The notes under the pieces were generated by a model. The model did no database searches, was not told where the DNA came from, and saw nothing but the letters and a program-made list of their open reading frames with translations. From Larix kaempferi (lineage: Eukaryota; Streptophyta; Pinopsida; Pinales; Pinaceae): 64,000 nucleotides of DNA. The DNA lies in contig BSBM01001937.1 in the NCBI GenBank assembly GCA_027924585.1, positions 186,001 through 250,000 of the forward strand. Reading direction: 5' to 3'. Positions 59,538-64,000 of this stretch are shown one piece after another. The first letter of the stretch is position 1. Each line of letters begins with the position of its first letter. The translations under genes were made by a program, and so were the position numbers.

Positions 59538-62500
59538 CTAACACTTTCTCTTACCAAGGAAGGTGTTCTGCACCACTCCCAACTTGTCTCTGAAGAAGAC
59601 AAACTTTCCCCTCCCCAAAGATTTTGTCAGGATATCTGCTACCTGCTCATCAGTGGAAATATACTACAACTCAACTGCTCCTCTTTGGACGTAGTCACGG
59701 ATGAAATGCTACCTAATCTCAATGTGCTTTGACCTGTCATGGAACACCGGATTCTTAAAGAGCTAAATGCAACTCTGATTGTCACAATAGATTACCGTAC
59801 GTCTAAGCTCCTGGTCAAATAAATCTACCAACAACTTGTGAAGCCACAATGCCTTGCAAATAGCCTAACTGGCTGCCATATACTCAGCCTCGGCAGAACT
59901 CAATGCAACGGACTTATGTTTCCGACTGAACCACGACACTGCTGCCGATCCCAAACTAAAACAACAACCGGAAGTGCTCTTCCAATCCCTCACACAACCT
60001 GCCCAGTCTGAATCTGTGAAACCAACCAAACTGACTCCACCCGAACCCCTGTAGTCCAAACCATAGTCCACTGTACCTGCTAGGTATCTCAGCTCATGTT
60101 TTGTGGCAGTCCAGTGTACACTCTTAGGATCCACCATGAACTGGCTAAGAGTGTTCACCGCAAAACACAAGTCTAGCCTGGTGTTGACCAGATACATCAA
60201 CGATCCAATGAGCTGACGGTAAAGCGTAGGATCCACCAACTTACCCTCAAAAGCATGAAGTTGCTTCCAGTTGGTGATCATAGGTGTAGACATCGGCCTG
60301 CAGTCCTCCATCCGAAATCTCCTCAGAATATCAACTGCATACTTCCCCTGTCCTAGGAAAATATGTCCAGGCTCCTGCCAAACCTCCATCCCCAGATAGT
60401 AATGCATCAACCCAATGTCGGTCATCTCGTACTCCGCTGCAAGGTCTCTCTTGCAATGTGCAATGAGACACTCATCCCCTGTGATAAATAAGTCATCAAC
60501 ATATAACAAAAGAATGAGAGGATCTCCACCAACCACAATGTATTATAGGTTGGGATCAACCTCACTCTTTTGAAAACCCATCGATGTCAAGTATGTATCA
60601 ATCCTGGAGTACCAAGCTCTAGGAGCTTGCTTCACTCCATACAAGGCTTTCCTCAGCGTGCACACATGAGAATCCCTCCCATGAATCTCGAATCCTTGTG
60701 GCTTCTCTAAGTACACCTCCTCCTGCAGAAGACCATTGAGAAATGTTGTCTTCACATCCATCTGGTGGATCTTCCAACCCATCTCTGCTACTATAGAAAT
60801 CGCTGCTCTGATGGAAGAATACCGAGCAACTGGCGCAAAAGTCTCATCATAGTCAACTCCCTCAACCTGTGAAAACCCTCAAGCCACAAACCGAGCCTTG
60901 TACTTCTCCACACTGCCATCTGTAGCATGCTTTATCTTATAAATCCACTTGGAAGTCACAACTAACTTCCCCTCAGGTCTCGGCACTATCTCCCAAGCAT
61001 CATTCTTCATGATGGAATGGTACTCTTCCATCATGGCATCTCTCCATACCTGATGCTGAGAAGCCTCCTTAAATGTGGATGGCTCAGAGTCACAAAGACT
61101 CACAACAAGAGCCATACCCAACCTGTCTGGCATCACTACTGTCCTGATCTCCTCCTGGGGTCTACCAAATGCCTCTTCTTCCTTCAAGGTGTCTTGAAGC
61201 CATTTGGGCTTCCTCTTCCTTGAAGGCTCCTCCTATACTGGTCTATCCTCATCTGAAGAACTCCTAGAAGCAGAATGTCCAACACCCCGAGGACCAGTGA
61301 CTGATGAACCAGTCCCTGGAGAACTTGTAACCTAAGAACCAAAACCTGTGCATGTACTTGTCCCTGAAGTACCTGTCACCTGAACCACTGAACCTGTAGA
61401 AGTTGTGCCTATACTCTATGATCTAGTCACGCTGGAAACCTGTGGACCTGATACCTGTATCGAAGAAGCCTGTTTAAACTGAGGTGTGGAAGCTAGTGGC
61501 TCCCTTTGCTCTAACTCCCTGAACTTCCTGAAGGCTCTCTCCTCATCAAACTTCACTTCCCGCCTCACTACAACTCTCTTCTGGCCAGGAATGTAAATCC
61601 GATAAGCCTTCGAAGACTCATCATATCCCATAAAGATGATTGTCTCTGCAGTGGGCTCAAACTTCGCCCTCTTCTCAAAAGGGACGTGAGAGTACGTCAA
61701 AGAACCAAATATGTGGAAGTGGCTCACCTCAGGCTTCTTGCCTGTGTACATCTCCTCAGGAGTCTTCCTCCCCAAAGTTCGGTGAGGACTCTTGTTCTGC
61801 AGATAAACTATAATGCTGCATGCCTCTGCCCATAGAAAGAACGGTAACCCCTGATCATGGAGCATCGCTCTTGGTGCTCCCACAATCGACATGTTCTTCC
61901 TCTCTGCTACTCCATTCTGCTCAGGAGTGTAGGGAACTGTCAGCTATCTCTGTATACCCTCCTGTTTGCAAAAAGCATCGAACTCCTTGGAGGTATACTC
62001 ACCCCCATTGTCCGATCTCAACATCTGAATCTTCCTCCCTGCCTACTTCTCCACAAGGGCTTTGAACCCTTGGAAGACACTCAAAACTAAGGGTGACTTC
62101 TTGCTCCTCAAGAAGTAGATCCAGGTCTTCCTGGAGTAGTTATCAATGAATATGATATAGTACTCAAAACCAGTCAATGAGACTGATGACACAGGACTAC
62201 AAATATCATAATGGATCAAGTCAAGCACTCCTGCTACTATGGTGTCACTACTTGGAAAAGTAGTCTTGGTGTACTTTCCTAAAGCACACCCCATGCACTC
62301 TGCTCAATGTTGAACTCGGGTAAACCTGTAACCATGCTCCTTAACAATATCAGAGCTGGGTGATGTAGGTGGGCCATCCTCCGATGCCATAGCTCACATA
62401 GCTCACTAATGCTGCTGTGTGCTAGAGCGTGCTGCGGCCGAAACAAGAGCTTGTATAGCTTTCCACATCTAACCCCAATGTCCATGGAGGTAGATACTCC

Positions 62501-63781
62501 TGTAATCCTGAGGAATACCTGTACTCTCCCATATCATAAACACACCCCAAGACCCCTGTCCTCAATGGTGGAAATTGATACAAGGTTCTTCTTCAGCCCA
62601 GGGACATATAACACATCCCTCAGAGTCATGGGACTCATAGACTCCCTTTGAAATGTAATAGTCCCCCGACCAACTGCTCTAACAATGGTATCATCACCTA
62701 GTACAACCTCCACATCCGTACCTATCTGTGATAGCTCGGAGAACATCTCTCGAGCTCCTGTCATGTGGCTCGAAGCTCTATTGTCAATATAATAAGTACT
62801 AGTGGTGGATGGAACTGTCTAATGGCCTTCCAACAATGAATGCTCCATCTCCATATCCACATCTGTGTTGGTGGCTAAAGAGGCTCTCTCTCTCTCAATA
62901 TGTCCAGCACATAGGGAAAACTCCCTTTGAAACCTATCTCCAATGTCATCAACCTCCGCTGAAGCTGCAATCTGCTGTCCCTTCTTCTTCTTCTTGTTTG
63001 GACACTGTGAATCATAGTGCCCAAACATCTGACAACCATAACACTTGATTTTACTCAAGTCTTACTTCTGCCCACTCTGCTGTTGCTGTTGCTGCTTGGC
63101 CCCACCCTTGTTGGGACCCTTCTTCTTCTTCCCCTTTGTTGTCAAAGCCACGTTCTCCTCATCTACCCCACCCTATGATGAACTGCCCTGTACGAGACCT
63201 CTCCCGGTCTCCTCCTGCATAAAGTCATCCCACAGTCTTTCCCAAGAAGGTAGGTTCTCTTTGCCCACTATAGCCTGCACAAATGCACCTCAGGGCTTGG
63301 AAGCCCCATTCACTGTTGTGCGCACAAGCTCAATAGCAGTAACCACCTTCCCAACTGCTGCTAGCTCATCTCTAACTGCAGATATCCTGGTAAGGTATGT
63401 TGTCACTCCCTCTCCTCCATTCATCTTTATACTCTTGAGTTTCTCCTTGAGAGCCATCTTCCGGTTCTCATTGGTACTCTCATACAAACGGGTCAAAGCA
63501 GTCCACATCAAATGTGCCCTTACCTTGCCTGAAATGTGAGGGATGATATGATCTTTAACTGCATCTAGGATTATTCTTCTAGCCTTACAGTCCTTCTTGT
63601 TGAAGGTTGATAATGTTGTTGCATCTCTGGTAGCAGGAATCTGAACAGGGTTTGTTGTAGTATTCCTGACCACCTCCTCCCATAGTTCATTCTCCTCTAA
63701 TGTTAGCAAAATCCTAGCCTTCCATGGCACAAAGTTACCTGTCCCATCTAGCCTATCCTCCAACCTAAGTCCCGTAGCCAT
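59538..63781 (-). pseudogene. Copia gag-pol polyprotein relic
   Basis: Starts MATGLRLEDRLDGTGNFV at 63781. The gag region has a zinc knuckle CYGCQMFGHYDSQC (about 63000-63040). The protease active site, normally DSGAS, reads DNRAS (62771-62785). Then come GAG-pre-integrase HRRMAHLHH, integrase zinc CMGCALGK and core (HYDICSP, FIDNYSR, YTPEQNG), RT (MDVKTTFLNG and LLLYVDDLF) and RNase H (DSDWAGC, SSAEAEYMA), ending at 59538. The whole is one gag-pro frame plus one pol frame joined by a single frameshift near 62295. Nonsense codons: TAG at 63173, 62819, 62043, 61944, 61416, 61332, 61233, 59865, 59763, 59709 and 59664; TGA at 63290, 62534 and 60879; TAA at 63062 and 60543 (lowest base given). 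Not functional. Confidence 0.9.
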
Positions 63782-63885
63782 CTATACTTCAACCCAACAA
63801 AGTGTTGTTCACTAACAGAAGAAAATTTCTGAATTTACTGAGTTCTGGAAATTTCTGTGTCTGCAAAATACTACTGTTTTCTGCC

Positions 63886-63902
63886 CCCAAGCTCTAATAC
63901 CA
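63886..63902 (-). promoter_or_regulatory. Primer-binding site of the Copia element
   Basis: On the minus strand TGGTATTAGAGCTTGGG directly follows the 5' LTR. It matches the initiator tRNA-Met complement with one mismatch (TGGTATCAGAGC in the perfect form), again a C-to-T change. Confidence 0.88.
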
Positions 63903-64000
63903 TGTAAATTTTCTGTGTATTTGTAGCTCGCTGATTTATGCCAAGTTTTCAGTGCTTTTCATCCCCAACCGGTTTTGCATTGGCTGGAAATTACTTATGA
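63903..64000 (-). repeat. Partial 5' LTR of the Copia element
   Basis: 98 bases matching the corresponding end of the 3' LTR with several substitutions (for example AGCTCGCTGATTT against AGCTTGCTGGTTT). The rest is beyond the window. Confidence 0.9.

Larger units (their letters stand above)
58438..64000 (-). mobile_element. Ty1/Copia LTR retrotransposon, 5' LTR runs off the window
   Basis: Oriented leftward. 3' LTR 58438-59470, polypurine tract 59471-59487, gag-pol relic 59538-63781, primer-binding site 63886-63902, and the first 98 bases of the 5' LTR at 63903-64000, which match 58438-58535 closely. If the 5' LTR has the same length it would end near 64935. Gene order gag-protease-integrase-RT-RNase H is Copia-type. 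The left flank at the insertion is AAAAT (58433-58437); the right-hand target duplication is outside the window. The coding region is heavily mutated, so this copy cannot move by itself. Confidence 0.92.

Noticed and set aside
63045-63539. Plus-strand 164-codon frame in the Copia element
   Set aside because: Antisense of gag; its Cys/Phe/Ser-rich composition comes from the lysine/glutamine-rich coding strand.
1-64000. tRNA genes, rRNA, CRISPR arrays or bacterial operon signals
   Set aside because: None seen; B-box-like motifs occur only in SINE-like repeats, and the window is clearly plant nuclear DNA.

Overview
This is a stretch of a large, repeat-dominated nuclear genome of a seed plant, most likely a gymnosperm. 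Reasons: about 64 kb hold one convincing host gene (an AP2/ERF transcription factor); the rest is AT-rich intergenic DNA with L1-type LINE, Ty3/Gypsy, Ty1/Copia, Helitron-like, hAT-MITE and SINE-like sequence. A disease-resistance fragment carries NB-ARC motifs of the TIR-NBS-LRR kind that is abundant in conifers. The species assignment is inference.

Layout. 1-1.1 kb: minus-strand L1 endonuclease relic. 1.7-3.7 kb: decayed Ty3/Gypsy pol (RNase H, integrase, C-terminal domain) interrupted by a 288-bp hAT-type MITE with an 8-bp target duplication. 4.2-12.1 kb: two diverged head-to-tail copies of a ~4 kb segment carrying an unrecognised, broken minus-strand reading frame. 12.1-17.2 kb: AT-rich DNA with several local tandem duplications. 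17.28-19.6 kb: intronless-CDS AP2/ERF gene of the RAP2.4 (DREB A-6) type, with a GC-rich, G-box-rich promoter, TATA box, a leader with two short upstream ORFs, and poly(A) signals. 19.6-27.7 kb: repeats and spacer.

27.8-38.4 kb: a Helitron-like element on the minus strand. It encodes a protein with two OTU-protease-like domains, the DUF6570-like region, an HUH/Y2 Rep nuclease, a PIF1 helicase and a C-terminal AP-type endonuclease, broken by four nonsense codons and one frameshift. A separate multi-exon RPA70-like gene follows, and a TNL NB-ARC fragment lies in opposite orientation inside it. The domain set is that of the Helentron/Helitron2 (HLE2) group rather than ordinary plant Helitrons, and is the most interesting system here.

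38.4-49.5 kb: a LINE 3' relic, tandem tRNA-like (SINE-like) units and local tandem repeats. 49.5-56.3 kb: a young LTR retrotransposon (LTRs ~2.0 kb, about 13 differences by eye) with a tRNA-iMet-type primer site and polypurine tract but no reverse transcriptase. Instead it has one long open frame of 813 codons with a Gypsy-gag-type zinc knuckle. 58.4-64 kb: a minus-strand Ty1/Copia element, running off the right edge, whose gag-pol is disabled mostly by TAG codons.

The only likely expressed host product is the AP2/ERF factor. The mobile elements form nested layers of different ages: old Gypsy and L1 relics, a middle-aged Helitron and Copia, and a young non-autonomous LTR element.
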